Assembly: GCA_965216135.1 (NCBI GenBank)
Contig: CBDCFL010000024.1
Coordinates: 806,001 to 870,000 of the forward strand
Direction of reading: 5' to 3'
Origin: CBDCFL01 sp965216135
GTDB lineage: Bacteria; Pseudomonadota; Alphaproteobacteria; Rhodobacterales; Rhodobacteraceae
Length of the DNA: 64,000 nt
Part shown: positions 9,040-18,928 of the stretch, in pieces
How positions within the stretch are numbered: position 1 is the first letter of the stretch
Layout of the letters: every line of letters begins with the position of its first letter
Translations under genes and position numbers: made by a program
Notes under the pieces: generated by a model
What the model saw: only the letters and a program-made list of their open reading frames with translations
Told to the model about the DNA's origin: nothing
Database searches by the model: none

Positions 9040-10082
9040 GTGGCATTTAGAAACCGGGTCATAAGATGGCTGTCGCTGCCTGCGCGGGTTCTGTCGCGAA
9101 CCGCGCCGCGCACGCGCGGCCCGCTCACCCACGTCCTCGTGCTCGACGGCACGATGTCCTCAATGGAACTTGGCCACGAAACCAATGCCGGTCTGCTCTA
9201 CCGCCTGCTGTGCGAGGTTTCCGGCGAGGCCCGCCTGTCACTGCGCTACGAACAGGGCGTCCAATGGCGCGGCTGGCGTCACGCCCTGGACGTGATCGAA
9301 GGACGCGGCATCAACCGCCAGATCCGGCGCTCCTATGGCTTTATCGCCTCGCGCTACCGCCCCGGCGACCGGATATTTCTGCTCGGCTATTCGCGTGGCG
9401 GTTTCGCGGTGCGCTCCTTGGCGGGTATCGTTGACCAGGTCGGCCTGTTGAAATCCGAACACGCCACCGAACGCAACATCCGCGATGTTTACCGGCATTA
9501 TCAGCTCAACCCCGAAAGCCGCGCGGCCAAGGTATTTGCGCAGCGCTATTGTCACGGCGAAACCCAGATCGAGATGATCGGCGTTTGGGATTGCGTCAAG
9601 GCGCTGGGCCTGCGGTTTCCGTTTCTGTGGCGGCTGACCGAAGCCCAGCACGCGTTTCACAACCATCACCTCGGACCCTCGGTCAAGGCTGGATTTCACG
9701 CCATTGCCCGCGATGAAACGCGCGAGGCTTACACGCCGGTCCTGTGGGAGAGCGATCCCGCATGGACCGGCCGTCTCGAGCAGCGCTGGTTTCGCGGCAC
9801 CCATGGCGACATCGGCGGCCATCTCGGCGGCTTCGAGCCCGCCCGGCCCCTGGCCAACATCCCGCTGGTCTGGCTTTTGAGCCGGGCCGAGGAATGCGGC
9901 CTGCCGCTGCCGCAGGGCTGGCAAGACCGCTTTGAGACCGATCCCGATGCCCCTCCGTCGGCTCAACCCGCGGCTGGGGCAAATTGTTCATGCTGCGCCG
10001 CAAACGCCTGATCCTGCGCGATCCGTCCGAGGCAATTCACGAGACCGCTGAAGGGCGGCAAGCGGTACGCATGTTACGTTGA
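9040..10082 (+). pseudogene. DUF2235 domain protein (alpha/beta hydrolase-like), frameshifted at 3' end
   Basis: DUF2235 proteins are alpha/beta-hydrolase-like; some are Tle1-type phospholipase effectors, others have unknown roles. The core is clear: HVLVLDGTMSS, nucleophile elbow GYSRGGFAVR (Ser about residue 113) and HGDIGG near the C-terminus. The frame opens with GTG only 3 bases past the IS-A end, so the insertion probably removed the native promoter and perhaps the first codons. At about 9951-9955 (CCCCTCCG) the frame goes off; moving by one base restores SVGSTRGWGKLFMLRRKR and a stop at 10082. An internal single-base loss is the simplest reading. No secretion genes are nearby. Confidence 0.7.
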
Positions 10083-10190
10083 TCAGTGCCGTCCCGGCCT
10101 CCGAGCGGGATCTGGCCGTCGCGCCGCAATGTGGCGAGCATGCCTGACAAAACTTGAGGGCAGCGCCCGGCCGCGGGCGGGCACCTCATA

Positions 10191-11331
10191 CCACCGAGCG
10201 GAATGCCTGACTCACGTTGGGGATTCCCAAGCGGTCCGATCTCTGACTCAATGTGGTGAACCAATGAGGTTCGCCATGGCAGCGCCTATCGACTTACGGA
10301 ACGATTTTGACAGCGTCTCACTGCGGTGCCTCGCGAAGAGGACCAGGGACGCGACCCAGAGCCGTCGTCTGCTGGCGTTGGCCGAGGTCTACGATGGTGG
10401 CAGCAGGACGGATGCGTCGCGGATCGGCGGCGTCGGTCTGCAGATCATTCGCGACTGGGTGCTGCGCTTCAACGCCCGCGGACCGGACGGGCTGGTCGAT
10501 GGGAAGTCACCGGGCGCACCCTCGAAGCTCAACGCCGATCACCGCCGCGCACTGGCGGAGGTTGTTGAGGCCGGCCCGGTCCCGGCGGTGGACGGCGTCG
10601 TGCGCTGGCGGCGCAAGGACCTGGCGCGGTGGCTCTTGGAGACGTTCGCCATCTCGCTCGACGAGACCACGGTCGGGCGCGAGTTGAAGGCGCTCGGCTT
10701 CGCCAAGATCTCGGCGCGGCCGCGCCACTACGCGCAAAACGAGCTGGCCGTCGAGGCTTTTAAAAAAAACTTCCCCGCCGAACTGGCGAAGATCCGGGCG
10801 AGGCTCCCGAAAGGCGTCGAGATAGAGCTGTGGTGGCAAGATGAAGCCCGCATCGGCCAGAAGAATAAGCTCACACGCCGATGGGCCAGACGTGGCACGC
10901 GCCCGCGGGTGCCCCGCGACCAGCGCACCGAATGGGCCTATATCTTCGGCGCGATCTGTCCCGCGGCGAAAGGCGCCGGGCTGGTCATGCCCTGGTGCGA
11001 CACCGAGCCATGGCGGCGCACCTCATCGAGATCAGTGCCGCCGTCGATCCCGGCTTACCCATGCGGTGCTGATCGTCGATCAGGCCGGTTGGCACTTGAC
11101 GCCCAAGCTGGCGATCCCCGACAACATCACCGTCCTGGCGCTGCCGCCACGATCGCTCGAGTTGAATGGAGATGACGGCAAATGCGCGACAACTGGTTGT
11201 CGAACCCGCTTCAAATCCTACGAAGTCGATCGCGCTGTGCTGCCAAGCGGAACAACCTCATCGTCCAACCATGCCGGATCATGGGGCTCGGTCATGCGAC
11301 AATGGGCGCATGGGTTCTGATCATGACCTGG
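10191..11331 (+). mobile_element. IS630-type element IS-B, copy 2 (3' third decayed)
   Basis: Starts after TA at 10189-10190 with CCACCGAGCGG and ends near 11331 before TA at 11332-11333. The first 770 bases match copy 1 at the window start in mirror image. From about 11010 to the end the sequence abruptly gathers indels. Confidence 0.8.
10276..11319 (+). pseudogene. IS630 family transposase (IS-B), frameshifted
   Basis: Reads cleanly from MAAPIDLRND through the first catalytic Asp (WWQDEARIGQ) to CDTE at about 11007. Then several shifts occur: one frame gives AHLIEISAAVDPG, the next AVLIVDQAGWHLTPKLAIPDN (second Asp), and the ELNP segment is followed by a scrambled GAGATGACGGCAA instead of the usual PVENLWQ, so the catalytic Glu region is lost. 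The last codons (RQWAHGF-like) are still visible. Not functional as read. Confidence 0.8.
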
Positions 11332-11389
11332 TATCAGCCGGCTGAGGTCTGCGCGTGCCGGCCACGCTTCCATTTGCGGTGTGCGGGTG

Positions 11390-11650
11390 TAAAGGGCCAT
11401 CCGGTCCCTCTTCGTTGAAAGCACGCCTTGAACCCAGTGACCCGTCAGGCGCTTTGGCGATCGCATGCCGCACCGATTCCGGGCTTGCGTGCCAATCTGC
11501 CCGACGACCCGCATGCACATCGTGCCCAACCGCCCAAAGCAGATCACTTTAATTGCCCCCCTCGTACCGGCTGCTCTGCCGGCATCTCTTGGCCAAACAC
11601 GCTGGCGAGTTTACGAAGGCGGAGGCCGCCTTGGATCAAGCGCGACGAAG
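11390..11650 (-). mobile_element. Degraded IS-A remnant, opposite orientation
   Basis: Stretches such as GGCCATCCGGTCCCTCTTCG, GAACCCAGT..CCCG, CTCTGCCGGCATC and GGCGAGTTTACGAAGG match the complement of the 5' half of IS-A in the right order, separated by unrelated or deleted segments. It ends just before the TA that opens the next IS-A remnant. Confidence 0.6.
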
Positions 11651-11658
11651 ACCTTATA

Positions 11659-13874
11659 CCAACGGCATGGCAATTTCTGACTCTGTGGGGATGCCAAATC
11701 GGTTTTGATCTGATTCAAGGTTGGCAAAGGAGGATCGCCATGCCAGCCAGTGTTCCGCTTCGTCGCGACTTTGATGCCCGCCACCTTCGTAAACTCGCCA
11801 GCCGTTGCAAGGATGCCCGGCAGAGCCGCCGTCTGTTGTCTCTTGCGGCGGTCTACGATGGCATGCGCCGTGGACCAAGGCCGCAAGGATCGGTGGGATG
11901 GATCGCCAAATCGGGACTGGGTTCACCGGTTCAACGAAGAGGGACCGGATGGCCTCACCAACCGCAAGGGCGCGGGCCGGACGCGCTACCTGAGCGATGT
12001 CCAGATGAAAGAACCGTGCCTATCCGGTTGTCACCCACACCCACTACATCTAGGGTGCTCCCAGTCGCCCGAGTAAATCTCGGCGTGGCGTGGGAGCGGT
12101 CTACATCGCCAGCGATTCCGAGCAGGGACCGGAAGGCGTTGAACGGGCAGAATCGCCGGAAGCGGAAGGTGAACTCGTTGAGGTAGGCTTCGCGGTGCTG
12201 GTGGCTCACGCCGTGATGAATGCCACTCAGCCACGTCTTCAGGTTGGCGAAGACGAGATGAATGATCGGCAGATACTCCTCAGCGACCTGGGAGTTGCCT
12301 CGCTCGGCGACGGCGAGGTGTTTGTAGCCGCGCTTGGCGAGGCTGGTATAGCCGGACCAATCGTCGGTGATGACCGACGCACCCGAAGTAACGGCGCCCT
12401 CGACAAAGCCGCAGAGCGATTCCTGCGCTGCGGTCTGGGACAGCGAGTCGGACACGTCCGGCGTAGCGACCGCCCTTCCGCTTATCGAGCTTGAGTTCCC
12501 GGCTTGCGCTGCGCACTTCAACGGCGCTGGCGACAAGAAGCTTGTTGAACGCCCCGGCCCTTGCCGCGCGTGCGGCCGCCGACCCAGGTTTCGTCGACTT
12601 CGACATGGTCGCAGGCCTCGCTGCCGAAACGGTCCTGATCCGGCCGAACCATACCAGCGCGGAGCTTGTGGAGGATCCTGAAAGGCGGTTTCGTAACGGG
12701 AAAGCCCGACCTGGCGCTGGAACTGTGTGGCAAGATGATGCCGGGCATCTGGCTGGCAGACCAGAATAAGCCGCCCAGACGCGCCCGCGGGTGCCCCGCG
12801 ACCATACGCCCAGCGACGTATGGGACGCGCTCCATGACCGTCCCCGCCGTCAGCCCGGAATCGCGGCGGCACTCTTCGACAGCGCGATCTGTCGGGCCGG
12901 CTGGTGAAGCGGAACGGCTCTGCCGCCGGCTGGCATGCAGACGAACCCGTGCGACCCCACCGACGCCAGGTAGGCGGCGCACCTCATCGAGATCAGTGCC
13001 GCCGTCGATCCCGGAAACACCCATGCGGTGCTGATCGTCGATCAGGCCGGTCCCGGCACTTGACGCCACAAGCTGGCGATCCCCGACAACATCACGGAAA
13101 GAACCTGGCGAGATTGTCGAGACCGGCCCCGATCCGGCCCGAGTTGAACCCTGGCGGCGAATCGACCTGAAGCGGGTGATCGATGCGCGACAACTGGCGT
13201 CATCTATTCGAACGCGGGATATCCAGACTGCTTGGCGAACTGGGCTTTGCCCATATCAGCGCCCGCCCGCAGCATCCCAGGCAGGATAAGCGGATCATCG
13301 AGGCGTTTAAAAAAAACTTCGCCGACACGCTCCAGGTGCATATAGCATGACCTGCAAATGGGAACGCCGGTGGAGATCTGATCCAGGATGAAGCCGCCTT
13401 GGCCATCAGAATGGCCTGACGCGCCTCTGGGCGCTTTAGGGCACGTGCCCCCGCCAGCCGGCCGATCAGCGCTATCACAACGCCTATCTGTTTGGCGCCA
13501 TCTGTGCGGCTCACGGTAAAGGAGCGGCGCTCATGCTGCCGTCGTGCTGACGCGCACGCCATGCAGATGCGTCTCGGCGAGATCAGCCGGCGCGTCGCCC
13601 GAAAGGCCCATGCCGCGTGCTTATGGATCCGGGCCGGATGGCACACCACCGTGCCAACTCAAAGTCCCGAAGACCTCACGATCATCCTGCTGCACATCCC
13701 GTGCTCCGGAACCTCGAACCCGGTGGAAAATATCTGGCAGTACTTGCGCGCCAATTGGCTCTCCAACCGCGTGTTCGAAGACTACAATGCCATCGTCGAT
13801 GCTGGATGCGAAGCTTGGAAAAGCACGCGCACAGCCCGAACACCATCACATCAAGCGGAATGCGAAAATGGGCC
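11659..13874 (+). mobile_element. Decayed IS-A copy, itself interrupted by an IS1595-like insertion
   Basis: Begins after TA at 11657-11658 with CCAACGGCAT and follows IS-A to AGATGAAAGAAC at 12014, then resumes at GAAAGAAC (13097) and runs with many indels to ATGCGAAAATGGGCCC at 13874; the true right end is missing. The 8 bases GAAAGAAC occur on both sides of the insert (12007-12014 and 13097-13104), as an 8-bp target duplication would. The transposase is broken in both halves. Confidence 0.75.
12015..13096 (-). pseudogene. IS1595-type transposase remnant with embedded IS-B fragments
   Basis: On the minus strand, frames in succession give KCRAG-like linker, HVEVDETWVGGRTRGKGRG (first Asp region), VITDDWSGYTSLAKRGY (second Asp) and VFANLKTWLSGIHHGVS (Asn/His segment), then AYLNEFTFRFRRF, the hallmark C-terminus of ISXO2/IS1595 transposases. 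At least three frameshifts separate them. Between 12776-12806 and 12970-13096 there are pieces of IS-B on the plus strand. The flanking 8-bp repeat fits the family. Confidence 0.7.
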
Positions 13875-13974
13875 CCTTGGATCAAGCGCAACCCGCCATC
13901 AGACCTTACTCCAGTCGGCCAGCCCACCCCCTTGCCGCTTGACAAATCCCCACCTCTGACCATGGGTTTGCGTC

Positions 13975-15423
13975 ATGTCGGACCTGCGTCCCGTTTTTTA
14001 CGTGATCGGCCTGCTCGTTGCCGCACTTGGTGCGGCGATGGTCTTTCCGATGCTGGTCGATCTGGCTGCGGGCAATGGCAATGCGTCGGTCTTTGGCCAA
14101 TCTGCCCTGATCACCACGTCGATCGGTGGGCTGCTGGCGCTGGCGACGGCAAATTCCGAGCGCGGTCATCTGAATGTGCAACAGACGTTCCTCATGACCA
14201 CCGGCGTCTGGCTGGCGCTGCCGGTCTTTGGCGCCATCCCGCTTTATCTGTCGGCCCTTGATCTGACCTATACGGACGCGTTTTTCGAGGCGATGTCGGG
14301 CCTCACGACGACCGGTTCAACCATCCTGTCCGAACTTGATACCCTGCCGCGCGGGCTGTTGTTTTGGCGCGGGCTTTTGCAATGGTTCGGCGGGATCGGC
14401 ATCATCGTTGTCGCCATGGTCTTTCTGCCCGAACTCAGGGTCGGCGGAATGCAGATATTCCGCTCGCAAGCCTTTGAAACCGACGGCAAGATATTGCCGC
14501 GCGCGACCGAGATCGCCAGCCGCATTTCGGTGGTCTATTTCGGTCTGACCATCGTCTGCGCGCTGACTTATCTGGGTTTCGGGATGCAGCCGTTTGATGC
14601 CGTCACCCATTCCATGACGACCATCGCCACCGGCGGTTTCGCCAATTACGACGAGTCTTTCGCCGCCTTCCCGGCCGCCATCGAATATGCTGCGGTGTTC
14701 TTTATGATCGCCGCCGCCCTGCCGTTTGTGCGCTTCGTGCAGCTGATCGGCGGCACCGCGCGCCCGCTGATCCGCGATCCGCAGATCCGCGCCTTTCTGG
14801 CCACCGCCCTGGTGCTGGTCCTGGTGATGATCGCCTGGCAGATGTCCGCCGCCGCCAGCGCACCGGAAGTGCTGATCCGCAAATCGGCCTTCAACGTCGT
14901 GTCGATCCTGACTGGCACCGGCTTTGCCAGCGCTGATTATATGACCTGGGGCCCATTCGCGGTGGCGATATTCTTCTTCGTCGGCCTGATCGGCGGCTGC
15001 GCCGGATCAACCGCGTGTTCGATCAAGATCTTCCGCTATCAGCTTCTGATGTCCTCGATCCGCACCCAGATCCAGCGCATCCACTCGCCCCACGGCGTTT
15101 TCGCGCCGCGCTACGCAGGCCGCTCAGTTAGCGAAGATGTGTTGTCCTCGGTCATGGCGTTTTTCGTCCTGTTCATCGTCTCGCTTGGGGTGATCTCGGT
15201 GCTTTTGTCGCTGACCGGCCTTGGCTTTGTGACATCCGTGTCAGGTGCCGCCGCCGCCCTGGCCAATATCGGCCCGGGTCTCGGCGATGTGATCGGCCCG
15301 ACCGGCAATTATGCCACCCTGAACGACACCGCCAAATGGATATTGGCCGCCGCCATGCTGACCGGACGGCTGGAACTGATGGCGGTCTATGTCCTGTTTA
15401 CCCGCCGGTTCTGGGCGGGCTGA
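13975..15423 (+). CDS. trkH: TrkH family potassium uptake protein
   Basis: A 482-residue inner-membrane K+ translocator with about ten hydrophobic segments. The four selectivity-filter segments are visible: SGLTTTGST, TTIATGGFAN, SILTGTGFAS and LANIGPGLG, each with the filter Gly. It works with the peripheral NAD-binding TrkA, which is not in the window. The ATG at 13975 is the only start giving a normal N-terminal helix. It lies directly after the IS mosaic, so its native upstream control may have been altered. The following gene begins about 130 bp downstream. Confidence 0.92.
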   Translation: MSDLRPVFYVIGLLVAALGAAMVFPMLVDLAAGNGNASVFGQSALITTSIGGLLALATANSERGHLNVQQTFLMTTGVWLALPVFGAIPLYLSALDLTYTDAFFEAMSGLTTTGSTILSELDTLPRGLLFWRGLLQWFGGIGIIVVAMVFLPELRVGGMQIFRSQAFETDGKILPRATEIASRISVVYFGLTIVCALTYLGFGMQPFDAVTHSMTTIATGGFANYDESFAAFPAAIEYAAVFFMIAAALPFVRFVQLIGGTARPLIRDPQIRAFLATALVLVLVMIAWQMSAAASAPEVLIRKSAFNVVSILTGTGFASADYMTWGPFAVAIFFFVGLIGGCAGSTACSIKIFRYQLLMSSIRTQIQRIHSPHGVFAPRYAGRSVSEDVLSSVMAFFVLFIVSLGVISVLLSLTGLGFVTSVSGAAAALANIGPGLGDVIGPTGNYATLNDTAKWILAAAMLTGRLELMAVYVLFTRRFWAG

Positions 15424-15555
15424 AATGCGGGCTGCATGCTGTTTGGGGCTGGCCCGGCTCGAGAACCGCTGCGACATCGCGGTCGGGAACGGAATAGCGC
15501 CGCGGGCGCGAATCGCGTCAGCTGGATAAAAGCTATCGTATTTGAGGCGGCGGCC

Positions 15556-16446
15556 ATGCCCCAGGTTGATGCGTTGAACAAGAGCAGCCCGCAAAGCGCC
15601 CCGCAGAAGCAATATTGGCGCGACGGTTATCTTTTTCCCGTCACGGCTCTGTCACCGGATGCGGCGGCCGCCTACCGGGCCGAGCTCGAGGCGATCGAAG
15701 CGAATTGGCTCGATGCCGGTCTGCCACAGCCACTTAACACCTATAAACGCGTCAATGCTCATGTGGTCATGCCAACAGCGCACCGGCTGGCCAGCGAACC
15801 GGCGGTTCTGGATGCCGTGCAAGGGATCTTGGGCCCCGACATCCTGATCTATTCGGCCGAATATTTCATCAAAGAACCCAACAGCGGCCAGATCGTAACG
15901 ATGCACCAGGACCTGACCTATTGGGGCCTTGGTGCCATTGACGGGTTGGTGACGGCCTGGATCGCGCTGTCACCGGCAACGAATAAATCCGGATGCATGC
16001 AGTTTGTCGCCGCCAGCCACAACAACCCGATCCTGCCGCATGACGATACGTTTGATGCCAACAACCTGTTGTCACGCGGCCAGGAAGTGCAGGTTGACGT
16101 GCCGGCCAAGGACCGGGTGGCGATCGAACTTGCCCCGGGTCTGATGAGCCTGCACCACGGGCTGATGATCCACGGCTCCGGCCCCAACACAACAGACGAC
16201 AGGCGGATCGGCGTCGCGATCAGATACGTGCGCCCCGACATGCGGCCCGACGCCGGCCATACTGCCTTCGCTGTCCTCGCACGCGGTCGCGACGGCCACG
16301 GCAATTTCACGCTAACCCCTCCGCCAGCCGCGCCGTTTACGCCCGAAAGCCTTGCTATCTATGATGAAATACGCACCGAACAGGTCAAAGTCACGATGGC
16401 GGGTGCCAAGCAATCTGCCGACATGTATGCAAGGACCAGCGCATGA
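15556..16446 (+). CDS. Phytanoyl-CoA dioxygenase (PhyH) family Fe(II)/2-oxoglutarate oxygenase
   Basis: 296 residues with the PhyH double-stranded beta-helix. Iron ligands: H117 and D119 in TMHQDLTYWG, distal H206 in MIHGSGPN; Arg in RRIGVAIRYV for 2-oxoglutarate. PhyH oxygenases hydroxylate small molecules; PhnY of 2-aminoethylphosphonate breakdown is of this type. ATG at 15556 was preferred to the frame opening at 15436 since family similarity begins at about residue 18 from here. Its stop overlaps the next start by 4 bases (ATGA), so it is coupled to an HD-domain gene, the arrangement of PhnY/PhnZ. Substrate specificity cannot be read from sequence. Confidence 0.85.
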   Translation: MPQVDALNKSSPQSAPQKQYWRDGYLFPVTALSPDAAAAYRAELEAIEANWLDAGLPQPLNTYKRVNAHVVMPTAHRLASEPAVLDAVQGILGPDILIYSAEYFIKEPNSGQIVTMHQDLTYWGLGAIDGLVTAWIALSPATNKSGCMQFVAASHNNPILPHDDTFDANNLLSRGQEVQVDVPAKDRVAIELAPGLMSLHHGLMIHGSGPNTTDDRRIGVAIRYVRPDMRPDAGHTAFAVLARGRDGHGNFTLTPPPAAPFTPESLAIYDEIRTEQVKVTMAGAKQSADMYARTSA

Positions 16447-17063
16447 AAAACGTCAAATTTATCGCGATGAAAGACGGCGACAAGGAAGATTATGATTTCC
16501 TGGTGGCGCACGAAGTTGACCACACTCGCGGCACCGCGGACCGGTTGTTGAAGTCGCTGGTCGACCTCGACAAGGGCCTCAGCGGCTATCAGATCACCCG
16601 CCTCGGCCATTCCCTGCAAGCAGCCAGCCGTGCCTGGCGCGACGGCGCTGATGACGACTGGGTGGTGTCAGCCCTGCTGCACGATATCGGCGACATCTAT
16701 GCGCCCTACAACCACGACGAATATGCCGCCGCGATCCTGAAACCGTTCGTGCGCGAGCAATGCACCTGGGTCGTGGAAAAACACGGCGATTTCCAACTGG
16801 CCTATTACGCGCAACACGTCGGTGCCGATCCAGACAAGCGCGACACCTATTCCGGCCACGCCTATTTCGACGATTGCGCGCAATTTTGCGAGCGCTGGGA
16901 TCAGACCAGCTTTGATCCGGCCTACGATACCCTGCCGCTGGAAAATTTCGCCCCGATGGTGGCGCAGGTTTTCGCGCGGCAACCCTATGATCCCGCAACG
17001 ATCCGCGCCTCGGATCGCGTCCCCCTCGTCGCCCCGGATATTGCGGCGCGCAGGGCTGCGTGA
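16443..17063 (+). CDS. HD-domain protein, candidate diiron oxygenase (PhnZ/TmpB/MIOX-like)
   Basis: 206 residues. Metal-ligand candidates in order: H56 (GHSLQAA), H80-D81 (LLHDIGD), H91 (NHDEYAA), H114 (EKHGDFQ) and an Asp near 153 (RWDQTSF). The HSLQ segment followed 24 residues later by HD is the pattern of mixed-valence diiron oxygenases (myo-inositol oxygenase, PhnZ, TmpB) rather than of ordinary HD phosphohydrolases. PhnZ and TmpB cleave the C-P bond of alpha-hydroxylated phosphonates made by a partner 2-oxoglutarate oxygenase, and here an oxygenase gene overlaps on each side by 4 bases. The role is inferred; a plain phosphohydrolase remains possible. Confidence 0.7.
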   Translation: MKNVKFIAMKDGDKEDYDFLVAHEVDHTRGTADRLLKSLVDLDKGLSGYQITRLGHSLQAASRAWRDGADDDWVVSALLHDIGDIYAPYNHDEYAAAILKPFVREQCTWVVEKHGDFQLAYYAQHVGADPDKRDTYSGHAYFDDCAQFCERWDQTSFDPAYDTLPLENFAPMVAQVFARQPYDPATIRASDRVPLVAPDIAARRAA

Positions 17064-17698
17064 CCGCCATTCCAGCAGGACCGATTTCGGGCCCGTCTGC
17101 CTGGATCGGTCGCGAAATGGTTGCCGAGCCTGAGCGGTGGCTGCAGCAATTGACACCCGCAGAGCTCGCAGAATTAACCTCCGGCGCGCGCCAATACCTC
17201 GATACAGGCAAGGACATTGGCCAGATCACCGCCGCCGACTTTCAGGTGCCCAATCTCACGCCGAAACTGGCTGGATTACGCCAAGAACTGCGGTCCGGCA
17301 CAGGCGTCCGTGTCATCGCCGGGCTGAACATCGACCGCCTAACACGTGCCGAGGCCGCAGCGATATTTTGTGGCATCGGCGCGCATCTGGGCAGCCCGCG
17401 ATCGCAGAATGCCGCTGGTCACATCCTTGGCCATGTGCGCGATGTCGGTGCTGACGCCGACAACCCGAATACCCGGATTTATCAGACCCATGAACGCCAA
17501 AGTTTTCACACCGACAGCGCCGACGTGGTCGGTCTCATGTGTCTGAAAGCGGCCAAGAAAGGCGGCCGTTCGCTGTTGGTTTCGGCCGAAACGCTGTGGA
17601 ACCGCATGCGCGCAACCCGGCCTGATCTGGCCGCTGCGCTGTTTGAGCCTCTGGCCACCGATCGGCGCGGCGAGGTGGCCGAGGGCCAAAAGCCCTGG

Positions 17699-18928
17699 AG
17701 GGCTTCTCCCTTTGCTTCCGGTCACACCAGATGTTGATCGGCCTTCTACGTTCCAGGCACGGTTCCTGGACCGTGCCGGGCGATGTGCGGGAGCTTTTGG
17801 GCTTGGGGAAGTTGGTTTCGAGTGCTGTCAGGCAGGCTGGAGGGCCGGCACTCGGCCCTGATTGAGGTGGATCGGAGGGCGGGCGGTGGCTGGCGCCCGG
17901 CCTGCCGGGATCAGCCGCGTTGTCCGACGATGTCGCGGTAGTCGGCGGGTCGGAGGCGCGTGCCGATGCCGAGCAGGGTGTCGAAGGCCGTTGCGGTGTG
18001 GCGGCGGCGGTTCCAGCGGAACACGAACTCGTCGAGATAGCGGCGCAGATGGGCGCGGCGCAGGCCATGGAAGGTTCCGAGCGCCCAGCGCTTCAGGTTC
18101 GAGAACACACGATGGATCCACGTCAGCACGAGATGGGCGAGCGTTGCACCGACGACCTTGGGCTGGTGGTCGTGGTCGGGCAGGCCGCAATAACCGCTCC
18201 AGCCATCGGTGATTACCCGCGCGCCCGGCGCCGAGGTCCCGGCAACGAAGGCATGAAGGCTGCGCGCGGAGAAATCCCCGATCGGCGCCAGCCGGATGCG
18301 ACGTGGCTCGCCCTCGGGCGATAGCTCGACCGCGCCGGCAATGCGCATCTTGCCTTGCGGGCTGCGACCTTGCCCGCCTGCGGTCGGGTCTTTTACGGTG
18401 CGGAACGGTAGGGTGGCCTCATCGATCTCGACCAGGTCCTCAAGCAGGCTGCGATCCGGATCGACCATGGCACGGCGCAGCTTGTGTAGCAGGAGCCAGG
18501 CACTCTTGTAACTGCCGAGCCCGAGCTGGGCCTGGAGTTGCAGGGCGGAGATACCGTTCGAGTGGCTGGTCACGATGTGAACGGCCATGAACCAGGTCTT
18601 CAGGGGCAAGTGGCTGCGCATGATCGTGCCTGCGGTCACCGAAGTCTCCTTCCCGCAGGCCGCACATTCCCAGCTCGCCCGGCGACGCTTCAGTCCCCAG
18701 CCCCTGTCATGGCCGCAGGCGGGGCAGACGAAGCCGTCGGGCCAGCGCTTGGCTGCGAGATGCCGGGCGCAGGAGGCTTCATCGGGAAAGCGCGCCTCGA
18801 AGGCGGCGCGGGACATCGGGCGGTCGTATTTCCAGCGGCTGGGCATGACAGAACATTAGGCGAACATCCTGCCGATGGCAACCGCAAACCCAACATGTCG
18901 TCAAACCGGGGTCAGAGGGATAAGCCTC
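17699..18928 (-). mobile_element. IS1595 family insertion sequence with 8-bp target duplication
   Basis: About 1230 bp between two copies of AGCCCTGG (17691-17698 and 18929-18936). Inverted ends read GGCTTCTCCCTTTGCTTCCGGT and GGCTTATCCCTCTGACCCCGGT in outline, differing at a few positions. It interrupts the TauD-type gene. Eight-base duplications are typical of IS1595. Confidence 0.9.
17911..18846 (-). CDS. IS1595 family transposase
   Basis: 311 residues, intact. An N-terminal zinc ribbon has paired cysteines in CPACGH and CAACGK (about residues 41-66). The catalytic domain (ISXO2-like) has Asp in LVEIDEA, Asp in VITDGWSGY and the Asn-containing VFSNLKRWALGTFHG; the C-terminal YLDEFVFRWNRR is the family hallmark. 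It differs strongly from the decayed IS1595-type remnant at 12015-13096, so two separate IS1595 lineages have been present. Confidence 0.93.
   Translation of the reverse strand: MPSRWKYDRPMSRAAFEARFPDEASCARHLAAKRWPDGFVCPACGHDRGWGLKRRRASWECAACGKETSVTAGTIMRSHLPLKTWFMAVHIVTSHSNGISALQLQAQLGLGSYKSAWLLLHKLRRAMVDPDRSLLEDLVEIDEATLPFRTVKDPTAGGQGRSPQGKMRIAGAVELSPEGEPRRIRLAPIGDFSARSLHAFVAGTSAPGARVITDGWSGYCGLPDHDHQPKVVGATLAHLVLTWIHRVFSNLKRWALGTFHGLRRAHLRRYLDEFVFRWNRRRHTATAFDTLLGIGTRLRPADYRDIVGQRG

Larger units (their letters stand above)
11629..13889. repeat. 15-base direct repeat bracketing the mosaic IS block
   Basis: CCTTGGATCAAGCGC occurs at 11629-11643 and again at 13875-13889, exactly at the outer borders of the decayed IS-A copy. 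It is not part of intact IS-A. It may mark a recombination or a duplicated target. Confidence 0.5.

Noticed and set aside
9040..10082. DUF2235 gene as part of a type VI secretion locus
   Set aside because: No vgr, hcp, PAAR or immunity gene lies near; flanks are IS elements only.
16443..17063. Plain nucleotide phosphohydrolase for the HD protein
   Set aside because: Not excluded, but the HSLQ motif, spacing of ligands and overlap with two oxygenase genes favour the diiron oxygenase group.
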